A program made the position numbers and the translations under genes. Shown here piece after piece: positions 1 through 8,222 of a DNA stretch of 64,000 nt. The notes beneath the pieces were generated by a model. That model searched no databases. It was not told the origin of the DNA and worked only from the letters and a program-made list of their open reading frames with translations. The stretch is from the NCBI GenBank assembly GCA_049585795.1, contig JBAVAQ010000034.1, positions 1 to 64,000 on the forward strand, in the 5' to 3' direction. This stretch comes from JABDBE01 sp049585795. GTDB taxonomy: Bacteria > Acidobacteriota > Terriglobia > Terriglobales > Acidobacteriaceae. The first letter of the stretch is position 1, and every line of letters begins with the position of its first letter.

Positions 1-42
1 AAAAGCCATCGGACGATAGACCCCAACATGCCTTGAAAATCC

Positions 43-59
43 CCGCCCCGAAGGGGCGG
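43..59 (-). terminator. Hairpin terminator with UUCG-type loop
   Basis: A 7-bp GC stem (43-49 with 53-59) lies downstream of the truncated SPFH gene. Read on the minus strand it is CCGCCCC-TTC-GGGGCGG, so the loop region can form a cUUCGg tetraloop, followed by GGATTTTC. A second hairpin, GGAGAAC-N4-GTTCTCC, sits at 73-90 between the stop codon and this stem. Confidence 0.6.
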
Positions 60-93
60 AATCTACACTAACGGAGAACGCCTGTTCTCCATT

Positions 94-609
94 TCACGCT
101 GAGCCAAAACAAATGTAATCCAGATGCTTGGGATCGAGCCGGTAGCGCACTGTTATCGACAGGCCAAGGGTGAGCCCCTCTTTTGCCTGAACATTCAGTG
201 GCTCTGGTTTGCCCTTCCCAGCGCCGGCATCCTCCACTGCGCCGGTGGTAAACAACTGGTCACGAGTGTCGAAGAGCACGATATTCTCTGTGAGCGGCAC
301 CAAAAAATGCGCCCCCGGATACAGCTCGCCCGGCAAGGTTCCACTCGTTTGGCTCACCCGAACTGCAGCCATGCCGCTGGGCACAACCACGATGCCCAGC
401 GACAACACAATCGGCCCCCACCCCAGCAAGGCCAGCGCCAGAGAGATTCTCCAGCGCCCCTGCGGAACTGGAGGCAGCGGCCCCGCAACGGCGGCGGCCA
501 GCGCTTGCCGATGCTTCATTTCAAGATAAACGTCGTAAGCCAGAATTCCAGCGGCGACCGCGGTCATCCCGACGCCACCCCACAACAGCAAATACTTCAA
601 GAACAACAT
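94..609 (-). CDS. Truncated SPFH/Band 7-type membrane protein
   Basis: 171 aa. Two hydrophobic segments (about residues 6-26 and 54-76) are followed by the start of a prohibitin/Band 7-like domain (VVVPSGMAAVRVSQTSG, then a charged beta-rich stretch up to RYRLDPKHLDYI). SPFH domains normally continue for 100-200 residues beyond this point with a coiled coil; here the frame ends abruptly in CFGSA and a stop. The gene is therefore probably truncated, though a shortened form remains possible. The start has a clean GGAGG site 6 bp upstream. It follows a 50-aa membrane protein in the same direction and is probably co-transcribed with it. SPFH proteins scaffold membrane microdomains; the role here is inferred from the family only. 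Confidence 0.7.
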   Translation of the reverse strand: MLFLKYLLLWGGVGMTAVAAGILAYDVYLEMKHRQALAAAVAGPLPPVPQGRWRISLALALLGWGPIVLSLGIVVVPSGMAAVRVSQTSGTLPGELYPGAHFLVPLTENIVLFDTRDQLFTTGAVEDAGAGKGKPEPLNVQAKEGLTLGLSITVRYRLDPKHLDYICFGSA

Positions 610-627
610 ATTTCCTCCTTCCGCGCA

Positions 628-780
628 TCAGCGCTCCGGCTGCGATTTAATCCGCACCGCCTGCTGGGAAAAGAACAGCCCAAACACTTTTCCGAAAATC
701 CACTCTTCCACCAGGATCGCGACCGCGAGCGAAAAGGCCATTCCCGCAGTCACCGTGATCAATGTCATTAAGGTTTGCAT
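628..780 (-). CDS. Small single-span membrane protein, 50 aa
   Basis: The frame reads MQTLMTLITVTAGMAFSLAV and continues through a hydrophobic helix to a basic tail ending KSQPER. One membrane span covers about residues 3-25, with aromatic residues (W, F) at the boundary. A GGGAG ribosome site precedes the ATG. It ends 19 bp before the SPFH-like gene and most likely forms a two-gene unit with it. No family recognised; translation looks genuine because composition, start site and spacing agree. Confidence 0.55.
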   Translation of the reverse strand: MQTLMTLITVTAGMAFSLAVAILVEEWIFGKVFGLFFSQQAVRIKSQPER

Positions 781-972
781 TTGCGCGCTCCCGTCGTGCG
801 CTTACGCCAGACGAGATAGCAGCCCGCGGACCAATGCTTATATTGTTGTTAGCGAGGAACTTATTGAGGCGAGACTCAAGCTGGAAAGTGTCCTGTCACA
901 GACACTGTGTGGGTTTCACTACACAGCGCGTTTAAGGCGCTGAAACCAGGATTTACCGAACCTGCTCTTCCC

Positions 973-1887
973 CTACAAAACCACCGACGCCGCGAAGGTC
1001 GGAACCTGCCGCACTTCTTCGACGACGGTCATTTCTCTTACATAAAACGCGACCGCCGTAGCCCGCTGCCAAAAACGCATTGCAAGCAGCAGAAGCATCA
1101 TCGCCTGGCCAATGATGAATGCGCCCAGAACACTGCTGGGCGGAACAATCTCATGCCACAGCAAAATTCCGGCCGCCAGAATCGCGAGCGCCACGATCGC
1201 GATCACCACGTAACTGCCCAGCAGCCGTCCGAGATTGCGTCGCGTCCTGCGGAATCCAGCCGCAATCGCCTTGCGCACGGCGGGCTGGTCGCGCAGGACG
1301 ACCTCGGTTTGCGCAAGATCAAACCATATGCGGATGACCGTCAACACCAGCAGAATAATTACCGTCCCCACGAGTTGCGTAAAAAATGGCAGCCTTTCGT
1401 TCGAAGTCTTGTCCGCGGCGTTGGCCAGCGCGTTCAGCCCTCCAAATAAAATCCCACCGACGATGCCGGCGATGAGGGCGAATAACACGAACAGACGCAC
1501 GAATCGCCAAACATTCCGCCCGCACGCTCGAAAAAACTCATCGCGTGGCAGCCGATGATCCGAGGCATATCCCAGCAACACTCCGGGCATGAACACTAAG
1601 CTCGCCAGAAAAAATATCACCGCGAACATCATGGCAGGGTGGGTCGCGCTCGGTATCGTGCCGAATTCCGGACGCGCCAGCAGTTCGAGGTATACCGCCA
1701 GGTTGAATCCATGAAGCAGTTTGTCGGCGTAAAGGCTGTGGTCCAGAATGTTGTGCGCCGCGTCGCTGAAGGTGCTCGCTCCGAAGTGAGCGAATACGAG
1801 ATTCAGCAGGTAAAACCAGATGACATATCGCTTGTTGCGCCGTACGATCGCAGCGCCCACGAAAACCAGGTTCATGTTCTCGTTCAT
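973..1887 (-). CDS. Multi-pass membrane protein of unknown function
   Basis: 304 aa from the ATG at 1887 (MNENMNLVFVGAAIV), which has an AGAGGA site and starts 10 bp after the stop of the upstream peptidase; the longer open frame upstream overlaps that peptidase and is not used. About six hydrophobic segments, the first a long one around YVIWFYLLNLVFAHFG, with a large loop carrying RRTRRNLGR before the last two spans. It resembles the uncharacterised integral membrane proteins often found next to peptidases in Acidobacteria. No catalytic motif visible. The tight spacing suggests co-translation with the M1 peptidase, so a role in handling its products or in the same envelope process is possible, but this is inference. 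Confidence 0.75.
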   Translation of the reverse strand: MNENMNLVFVGAAIVRRNKRYVIWFYLLNLVFAHFGASTFSDAAHNILDHSLYADKLLHGFNLAVYLELLARPEFGTIPSATHPAMMFAVIFFLASLVFMPGVLLGYASDHRLPRDEFFRACGRNVWRFVRLFVLFALIAGIVGGILFGGLNALANAADKTSNERLPFFTQLVGTVIILLVLTVIRIWFDLAQTEVVLRDQPAVRKAIAAGFRRTRRNLGRLLGSYVVIAIVALAILAAGILLWHEIVPPSSVLGAFIIGQAMMLLLLAMRFWQRATAVAFYVREMTVVEEVRQVPTFAASVVL

Positions 1888-1897
1888 CAATGTCCTC

Positions 1898-3880
1898 TTA
1901 CACCAGCCACCAGGCGAGTATTTGCGCGAAGAACTGGCTAATGCACGTCCAGTAGTTTGCCAGCTTTCGCGCCGCCGCACCGTTTGCTTCCCCGGTTCGG
2001 CTGTTATTGAAGTTGTTGCGATCGAAACAAATCTTATGATCAGGATCGACTTCGACCGATTCTATTTTCGCTTTCTTCTGGTACGCATATCTCACCCATC
2101 GGTCCTGCCCATCCCAGTGCTCGCGCACTTTGTCGCCGTTATCAAATTTGATCTCGACATCGACCGGCATAACGAAATCCTCTTTGCGGTGAATCCACAC
2201 GTTATCCACGTACTCCGTCACGCCTTTTTTCTCCTGCAGGTTCTCCTTGTACCAGTCCACCGGCACCGAACTGATCTTCAACACTTCGTCGTCCAACACC
2301 TGCGTCCCATAGACCGCCTGATTGAAATACCAGCGCAGGTCTTTGCCTGAAACTTCTTCAATGGTCTTGAGGAAATCTTCTTTCGTAGGATGCGTAAAGC
2401 GGTAGCGCAGGAAATAGGTATGCATGGCCTGGCGCATCGTATCCTCGCCAATCACGCTTTCGAGAGTGAGCAAGATCAAAGCCGTCTTGCCATACGTAAT
2501 TCCGCCATAAGAATTGTTATCAGCGTACTGCCACCCATTTTTCGCTATGGGATCAAGAGCGGCCACGCTTTCGTAGAAGAGCCTGTCCTCGTCGATTTCC
2601 CCGGCGCTGATGCCCCACAAATTGATGGTTGAGGTAGACTGGCCAAAAATAGAATCCATCACTTTCGCTTCCGTGTATTGGTTGATGCCCTCATCCATCC
2701 ATGCGTCTTCAAATTCGTTCGTGGCCACCATGCCGTACCAGTACTGGTGCCCGAATTCGTGTTCAACAACTTGTTCCGGGATAAGCACTCCTTCCGGCAT
2801 AAACCAACTGGTCCCCGCCGTGATAAACGTTGGATACTCCATGCCGAACGCTTGTGAACCCGGGTCCGGATCCACGATAGTCAGAGTCTTATAAGGATAC
2901 GGGCCATACCAGCGATCGAATCGCTCCATGGTCTCTTTCGCAATCCGCGCATGACGCTCAGCCTGCCCCCAATGCGCGGGCTGCATCATGATCCGCAGCT
3001 TCACCGGACCCATGCTCCCCTGGAACGTATCGTTATAGATCAAGTAATGAGGGCTCGCCGTCCACGCGAAATCGTGAATGTCATCACCGTGGTATGCGAC
3101 GGTTTTCGTGCCGCCAGCATTGTTTACGCTGCTGACTTCGATGCCGCTCGCTCCAACCACCTCGTACTGCGGAACCGTCAGCTTGACGTCATACACTCCA
3201 AAGTCGGCGAAGAACTCGGTGTAAGCGTGAAATTGATGGCAGTTCCACGCGCCATGCCACCAGACTCCAACCTTCGGAAACCACTGGCCACCGAGCACGA
3301 AATCGCGATTCCACCCCGTCCGCTCCAGGGTCTCCGGAAATTGATCGTGAAACTTGATCTTGAACTGCACATACCCATCGGGCGGAATAGGCTTGGGCAA
3401 ATGCACTTGAATCACGGTGCGATCGTCTTTGTTGTCGTCATCAGGATGGATGAACTGCAGTTGGCTGGTGAAATCGCCCTGGCCTACGACTTCGAAGCTC
3501 TTGATCTCCTCCGCTCCATCGTTCTTCGGATCCCATTTTTCGAAATCCTGTCCGCGCGTCAATTCCCGTTTCCCTTCCCGCACCCACGTAGACGTAGGCT
3601 GAAAGGCGTTTAAATACAGATGGAATGGAAACGTATCGAGCGCCTGCCCAGTGAGATTGTGGTACGTCAGAGTTTCAGTTGCGTCCAGAGAGTGAGCCTT
3701 GGCGTTGTACTTGGCCTCCATGTCATAAGCCACAACTCGCTGCGAGAGCGGCGTAGCCGAGTTGATCGCCGACGTGGTCGCCGGAATCGCAAGCCCCGCC
3801 GCAGCCCCGGTCTGCCCGTAAGCAGACAGCGCAAGCGAAGCCGCAACCAGGCCAACAAGACTGCTCAAACGTGCAGGCAT
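1898..3880 (-). CDS. Secreted M1-family metallopeptidase
   Basis: 660 aa. N-terminal signal peptide (about 1-22, ending AYGQ). An N-terminal beta domain precedes the gluzincin catalytic region: GMEYP at about 347 in the place of the GAMEN exopeptidase motif, the zinc site HEFGH at residues 374-378 and the third ligand in WMDEGINQYTE (E397), giving the HEXXH-X18-E spacing of the family. Such proteins cleave peptides from the N terminus; the GMEYP variant occurs in M1 relatives of less certain specificity. The export signal places it in the periplasm or outside. GAGGAG ribosome site at good spacing. A membrane protein gene follows after 10 bp. The promoter region carries a TATGAT -10-like element but no copy of the CTGTCA palindrome, so it lies outside the regulon that fills the rest of the window. 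Confidence 0.9.
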   Translation of the reverse strand: MPARLSSLVGLVAASLALSAYGQTGAAAGLAIPATTSAINSATPLSQRVVAYDMEAKYNAKAHSLDATETLTYHNLTGQALDTFPFHLYLNAFQPTSTWVREGKRELTRGQDFEKWDPKNDGAEEIKSFEVVGQGDFTSQLQFIHPDDDNKDDRTVIQVHLPKPIPPDGYVQFKIKFHDQFPETLERTGWNRDFVLGGQWFPKVGVWWHGAWNCHQFHAYTEFFADFGVYDVKLTVPQYEVVGASGIEVSSVNNAGGTKTVAYHGDDIHDFAWTASPHYLIYNDTFQGSMGPVKLRIMMQPAHWGQAERHARIAKETMERFDRWYGPYPYKTLTIVDPDPGSQAFGMEYPTFITAGTSWFMPEGVLIPEQVVEHEFGHQYWYGMVATNEFEDAWMDEGINQYTEAKVMDSIFGQSTSTINLWGISAGEIDEDRLFYESVAALDPIAKNGWQYADNNSYGGITYGKTALILLTLESVIGEDTMRQAMHTYFLRYRFTHPTKEDFLKTIEEVSGKDLRWYFNQAVYGTQVLDDEVLKISSVPVDWYKENLQEKKGVTEYVDNVWIHRKEDFVMPVDVEIKFDNGDKVREHWDGQDRWVRYAYQKKAKIESVEVDPDHKICFDRNNFNNSRTGEANGAAARKLANYWTCISQFFAQILAWWLV

Positions 3881-4742
3881 GAATCACTCCTCGTTCAGGA
3901 AACAAGAAGACATCGATAAGCGCGAACCTGAATCATAGCCCAGGAAACGGCACTCGTGCCGCTAGAAATCAAAACGCTTTCCGCTCTCGAAATCGTGCAC
4001 AGCGGACATTCCTGTGCGCTGCCGTTGACGTAAACATCTCAGCATCGAGAAAACCGACCCCGCGGCCAGCCGAACCCATATAGTATTTGACGGCTGAGAA
4101 ATCGTAGTGGCGTCCCTGATTCGACTTGTTGCACCCCTCGCATATTCATCAGTTCGCCCAAACGATCGGGAGGCTTCATTCCATTCCACCGTAGACGAAG
4201 CTGCTCACAATCTCCGACCAACAACAAAATCAAAGCTTGGCAGGACATTTCAGCTATTGACGAAAGAAACGTCTCCATCACATTTCCTCAGAGAAGAACC
4301 TCCGCCTGGGTAGAAAAGGAAGTGGCCGCGCATAGGGATAGAATGGCTCCTCAGGTAGGACTCGTTCTTTCGCAATCTTTCGGAAGTCCTTTCTTTTCGC
4401 TAACCTATTTAAAGTACAAGGGCGTGGTGTTCGCAGATTTCGCAACATTCGCCTGGTTCACATCTCTTGAGCACAGATTTTAGTACAGCCGAGTATCGAC
4501 AGGTATGGGCTTCGGCGACTTAATCATCGTGAATGGCGTCAAGAGAGTGATGCTGCGCAACGTTGGCCTCCGAACTGGGGCAAAGCCACCGTGAGTAGCG
4601 GGCTGAAGTCGCCCTAGTTCCCTACGACCGTGGTCGCAAAAAGAAAGGCTGGAAATCTCGTGACAGACAGAAGCAGGTCAATTGTCCCTCGAATTGGCTA
4701 AAGCACGGTGGAGAACTCGCCGCAATAGCACAAAGCCGGAAG

Positions 4743-4922
4743 CTATCTCCATTTTTCCCCAGAAGCACGAGTGTGCAGTGCTTCAGTGATTCTTTGCGTA
4801 GGAGTTTCTTTCGGCATGTACTCACAGTAATCTGTGGGAGAGTCCAGATAGTAGATCTCCGACCACACAAAACAATCACCAATCCGAATCGTTTCGCCGC
4901 CGATTTCTTCAGGGTCCGTCAT
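4743..4922 (-). CDS. Possible small acidic protein, 59 aa
   Basis: Frame MTDPEEIGGETIRIGDCFVW continuing to ASGEKWR. Composition looks protein-like (mixed acidic, aromatic and hydrophobic residues), unlike the arginine- and serine-rich shadow frames around it. The ribosome site is weak (TAGGT) and there is no partner gene. No family recognised; could equally be a chance frame. Confidence 0.3.
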   Translation of the reverse strand: MTDPEEIGGETIRIGDCFVWSEIYYLDSPTDYCEYMPKETPTQRITEALHTRASGEKWR

Positions 4923-5057
4923 CACACGCGTACATCAACCTACAATTAAGGCGTGGCCTTATTTTTATCGTGTTCGAAAGGAATACCCGGGTGCGCGTCA
5001 AACCACAGTCGAGTCAGGTAGATTTCCTTATCGAAGCGTACTAGCGCGGAACCGATT

Positions 5058-5079
5058 GGGGAACTGCGGACAGTTCCCC
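5058..5079. repeat. Perfect 9-bp stem hairpin GGGGAACTG-CGGA-CAGTTCCCC
   Basis: An uninterrupted inverted repeat lies 24 bp beyond the stop of the beta-barrel gene at 5103. No T-run follows on either strand, so it is not a standard intrinsic terminator; it may be a dispersed palindromic element or an mRNA 3-prime stabiliser. Confidence 0.5.
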
Positions 5080-5102
5080 CCTGGCTTCGAGTCGTGCAGC
5101 GC

Positions 5103-5732
5103 CTATTTGCCGAAGTTGAAAACTACCCCGGCTTGATAGCGAAAATTGCTTTGAGCGCCGGTCTGTGAATTATTGAAACGTGTGTAGAAGTAATCGACCT
5201 CGGCCGGCCGTATCGCGATAGTACCCGAGTGGTTTACCGGAATATCTAAGCCACCACCAAAAATCATCGCAAAGGTATTGCCCGCAGGCGCAGTGGCGGC
5301 GCCCCCGGCCAGGCTGTGGACGTTCGCGTAGAAGTTGGAATGCGCTCCGCCGAATAGCACATTGGCGAAGGGCCGGAATTTTCCCGTGCGAATTCCGATT
5401 TGCGGTCCAAAGAGATAGGTAAACATGTTTGCCTGGACGCTGCCAGCGCAACCGGTCGGACAAAGGACCGACCCCGCAGGGGCCGAAAAGTTCTGGGTGT
5501 TGCTGCCGTATCCCTCAAATTCCGCCTTGACCCCGAGGTATTGGGTAAAGTTGTAGTCGACAGCCCCACCGGCTCCATTCAGGCTGTAGCTGTTTTTCAC
5601 ATAGGCATGGCTTGGGCTATAGCGAACGTAACTATAGTCCACGGCAACTTCGAATTTGGGGTAATCCTGCGCGAACGCTGTCAGCCCAAGTAACATAACA
5701 GCACCTGCCAAGAATACGCTACGTACTTTCAT
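5103..5732 (-). CDS. Outer-membrane beta-barrel protein (OmpA/OmpX-like, 8 strands)
   Basis: 209 aa from MKVRSVFLAG at 5732, chosen because a TCCTCC (GGAGGA) site lies 6 bp upstream; the longer frame to 5786 has none. Signal peptide to about residue 21 (GLTAFAQ). The mature part alternates amphipathic beta strands with short turns and ends in a terminal strand VVFNFGK with aromatic residues, typical of small outer-membrane barrels. No enzymatic motif. The CTGTCA palindrome at 5805-5820, with TAATGT at 5776-5781, gives a promoter about 37 nt upstream of the start codon. It is the first regulon member met from the left edge. Confidence 0.8.
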   Translation of the reverse strand: MKVRSVFLAGAVMLLGLTAFAQDYPKFEVAVDYSYVRYSPSHAYVKNSYSLNGAGGAVDYNFTQYLGVKAEFEGYGSNTQNFSAPAGSVLCPTGCAGSVQANMFTYLFGPQIGIRTGKFRPFANVLFGGAHSNFYANVHSLAGGAATAPAGNTFAMIFGGGLDIPVNHSGTIAIRPAEVDYFYTRFNNSQTGAQSNFRYQAGVVFNFGK

Positions 5733-5804
5733 TGCATTCCTCCGACCTTTTTTTGATTGAGACTGTGGCAGCTCCACATTACGCATACGCCGCGCGTCGG
5801 AGAA

Positions 5805-5820
5805 CTGTCAGTTATGACAG
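5805..5820 (-). promoter_or_regulatory. Palindromic operator (perfect arms), promoter of beta-barrel gene
   Basis: CTGTCA-GTTA-TGACAG. All 12 arm positions match. On the minus strand a 23-bp spacer leads to TAATGT (5776-5781), a -10-like hexamer. Drives 5103-5732. Confidence 0.85.
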
Positions 5821-6066
5821 GGTGAATTGACGGCACCCCGCAAGACCGAAACGAGGGTTTGCAGATCGCGTCTACCGTTCGGTTCAGCAGAAATTCTCGA
5901 TCGCCGAAATGAGAAGACGAGCAAAGCGGAAAACATCACCGGCCTACATATAGTTAGTGGCACGTACAGCGCGACGACCTTTGAATTTCTGTGCTGCGTC
6001 AGTCCGGCGAGGGACTGGAATCCCTCGCCGGCGCAAGTCGCAAAGCGGTACAACACATCTTGCCGC

Positions 6067-7014
6067 TTACATCCCTCCGGCAACACCGCGGTTCACCACC
6101 ACCTTAACGTCCACGCGACGATTGTCCGCGCGTCCGTCGGCTGTTTCGTTGGGGGCTGCGGGATCAGCAATGCCCATCGCACCGGGCGCCACGATGTGCC
6201 GCAGAGGTACACTGCAGTTCTGCAGCAAGTACGCAACCACCACTTGGGCTCGATCCATGCTCAACTGCTGATTCATCGCGGCATTACCCGACGAATCGGC
6301 ATATCCCTTTACCTGGATGATGTAGCCCGTCAAACCAGTTGCGGCCTGCGCCAGCAGCGACAAAGCGGCTTTATCGCTATCGGAGATTGCGTCTTTTCCG
6401 CTGGCGAAGTAAACGGTTGCTTTCGCTTTGGTGTCATACTCCGAAAGATCGTTAAAGCGTTGTGTCGTGGCCTGGATTTCCAGTTGATTGACCACGATGT
6501 CCCCCGTGTTCGCATCAGTGGCTGCCTGATTGGCCGCGCCCTGTTGCTGGTTGGCGGCGACGCCCTGTGCGTTCGTTGCGACGCCCTGTTGGTTGGCTGC
6601 GATGTTGGCCGTGTTGGTCGCTTGCTGCTGCTGCGTCGGATTCAGGCCAGCCTGAATCGTCTCCGCCAGGAGCAAGTCGTCCTTGTTGAGGTTAATGGTC
6701 TTGGCAACTACCCGGGCGTCAGTGCCGATGCCTTCGACTCCAATCTTCAGGCCGGGAATTAAAGCGGTGACTGATTGCTCCGAACGGCGCAAGCCCAAGC
6801 CTTTCGGCATCTGAACCTTCGTATCGTCTGTCAACGCGACAATGACGTTGGTTGATGTCTTGAGATTCTTCACCGTCAGATTTTCTCCGTCTCTCCCGGT
6901 GATCAGTGCGTTGAATTTGACTTTCTTGCCGTCCGATGCGCCATACGCCAAGCCGGCGCACAGGATCCACAGCAATGCGGTGCGGGCTACGATCCATCTG
7001 CTATTGTGTGTCAT
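6067..7014 (-). CDS. OmpA-like peptidoglycan-binding protein, paralogue 1
   Basis: 315 aa from MTHNSRWIVA at 7014 (AAAGGACA site). Signal peptide to about residue 26. A small beta domain (VKFNALITGRDGENLTVKN) resembling DUF5666-type folds is followed by an N/Q/A-rich linker with repeated GVATNAQGVAANQQ-like units, probably helical or coiled, then a C-terminal OmpA domain: fASGKD, GYADSSG, LSMDRAQVVVAYL and DNRRVDVKV, with the Asp and Arg that contact peptidoglycan in the family. It probably tethers envelope structures to the cell wall from the periplasm. Two close paralogues lie at 39909-40853 and 58631-59578, each with its own palindromic operator. Confidence 0.88.
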   Translation of the reverse strand: MTHNSRWIVARTALLWILCAGLAYGASDGKKVKFNALITGRDGENLTVKNLKTSTNVIVALTDDTKVQMPKGLGLRRSEQSVTALIPGLKIGVEGIGTDARVVAKTINLNKDDLLLAETIQAGLNPTQQQQATNTANIAANQQGVATNAQGVAANQQQGAANQAATDANTGDIVVNQLEIQATTQRFNDLSEYDTKAKATVYFASGKDAISDSDKAALSLLAQAATGLTGYIIQVKGYADSSGNAAMNQQLSMDRAQVVVAYLLQNCSVPLRHIVAPGAMGIADPAAPNETADGRADNRRVDVKVVVNRGVAGGM

Positions 7015-7124
7015 AAATGTCCTTTCGAGTGGTTGTCCTTCTTGACTTCCCGCGAACGGATTGCTGCAGGCGAAGCGCAAGTCGTGACGAATGGGATATT
7101 AAGAAACCTTTGGATGCGCAGACA

Positions 7125-7140
7125 CTGGCAAAACTAACAG
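7125..7140 (-). promoter_or_regulatory. Palindromic operator upstream of OmpA paralogue 1
   Basis: CTGGCA-AAAC-TAACAG, two arm mismatches. A 23-bp spacer leads to TAATAT at 7096-7101 on the minus strand. Separates this gene from the DUF2950 gene ending at 7195. Confidence 0.75.
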
Positions 7141-7194
7141 CCAATCGTGCGAGATTCTGATCTAGATTCTGATCCGGAACAGGTCGAGGGATCC

Positions 7195-8163
7195 TTAGAA
7201 TTTGGTTAGTTCCTGCCCGCCTACGCTGTTCCAGCCGTCACCGGGGTTGTACTCTGCCGTGGCCAGGGCGATGCTTTCCGTCTTCTCGCCCAAATCTCTC
7301 TGGTAGACGACCCCGTCAGTGCCGACAATGAAAGTCATGATTCCCGAATTCCGGTATTCCGCGGGGTAGGCGATAATTGCGAATCCGCCTGTCATCTTTC
7401 CGTTGACGATGTAGTCTTTGACGCCGCCTTGCGCCTTATCGCCTTGTTTCGTCAGAATCTGGAAATAGTAGCCGTTGAACGACTGCGGCTTGTTGCCTGC
7501 GCTGGTGTAACCTACGGCCTTAGCAAAGTCCCCAAGCTCGCCCAGCGGGCTTGGACTCTGACCTTGCGAAGCCGGCCAATACAAACCATCTTGCTTGCCT
7601 TCGTCGCTCACGAACTTCTGCGCGTATTGCTTTGTATTGTCTCCACCGTGAGTCGTGCTGAAGTATTCCCGTTGCGCATCAGCGATAGCGCCGCACGCCG
7701 CGATTGCAGTCAACTCGTCCCTGCCTATGCGGCGAGCAAGAATCTCATCCTTACCTGCTGCGGTGTCAAAATACCACTGGCCTGATTGATTCTGCCCTAA
7801 AGGAACTGGAAATGGATAATTGTCCGCACCGATGTAAAGCATCTCGCCGCCAGATTTGATCTCGCGCCAGCGATTCATCTGGTTGTACGCAGCAACGAAA
7901 TCCTGGAGCGCATTCTTATCCTTTACAGCATCTCCGGAGAACAGAACATCCTTGGCGACGGGGCCGAAGATCGCAAGCAAAGCATCCTGATTGCCGGACT
8001 TTGCCGCTTCGAGGAATGCTGCCCCTGCGGCCGCCGGCGACGCGAATGTTTCTTGCGTCGGTTTGGGCGCCTCCGACTTGTTACACGAGGCCAGCGCGAG
8101 GATCAGCACGAACAGCGCCAGTCGCGCGACATGAATCTTGTGGTGCCCAGTAAAGTGTGACAT
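7195..8163 (-). CDS. DUF2950 lipoprotein, copy 1
   Basis: 322 aa from ATG 8163 (MSHFTGHHK), preferred over the in-frame ATG two codons earlier because GGAG then sits 8 bp away. The N terminus ends in a lipobox, LILALASC, so the mature protein should be lipid-anchored. The rest matches the DUF2950 pattern: FASPAAAGAAFLEAAKSG, DALLAIFGP, RWREI, WYFDTAAGKDEILARRIG, GLYWP and GVKDYIVNGKMTGGFAIIAYPAEYRNSG. Function of the family is unknown. It directly follows a DUF3300 gene; the same order recurs at 33139-35642, so the two proteins probably act together in the envelope. Confidence 0.88.
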   Translation of the reverse strand: MSHFTGHHKIHVARLALFVLILALASCNKSEAPKPTQETFASPAAAGAAFLEAAKSGNQDALLAIFGPVAKDVLFSGDAVKDKNALQDFVAAYNQMNRWREIKSGGEMLYIGADNYPFPVPLGQNQSGQWYFDTAAGKDEILARRIGRDELTAIAACGAIADAQREYFSTTHGGDNTKQYAQKFVSDEGKQDGLYWPASQGQSPSPLGELGDFAKAVGYTSAGNKPQSFNGYYFQILTKQGDKAQGGVKDYIVNGKMTGGFAIIAYPAEYRNSGIMTFIVGTDGVVYQRDLGEKTESIALATAEYNPGDGWNSVGGQELTKF

Positions 8164-8222
8164 ACGCATTTCTCCAAATTCCTAGTTCCGTTCTCATTCT
8201 TCGCGGCAGATTTCCCGAAATG

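Larger units (their letters stand above)
3881..5102. other. 1.2-kb stretch with little coding content
   Basis: Apart from one doubtful 59-aa frame (4743-4922, minus) and a strong hairpin at 5058-5079, I see no gene with a convincing start, ribosome site and composition. It separates the peptidase pair from the palindrome-controlled genes and may be decayed sequence at the edge of that cluster. Confidence 0.5.

Noticed and set aside
887..906. AGTGTC-CTGTCACA-GACACT as another operator copy
   Set aside because: It contains CTGTCA but the second arm is in the wrong register; it is a separate small inverted repeat without a gene at the proper distance.
5827..6762. Long plus-strand open frame (311 aa) opposite OmpA paralogue 1
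   Set aside because: Antisense to a well-supported OmpA gene; no ribosome site, Arg/His-rich composition. A GC-bias shadow.
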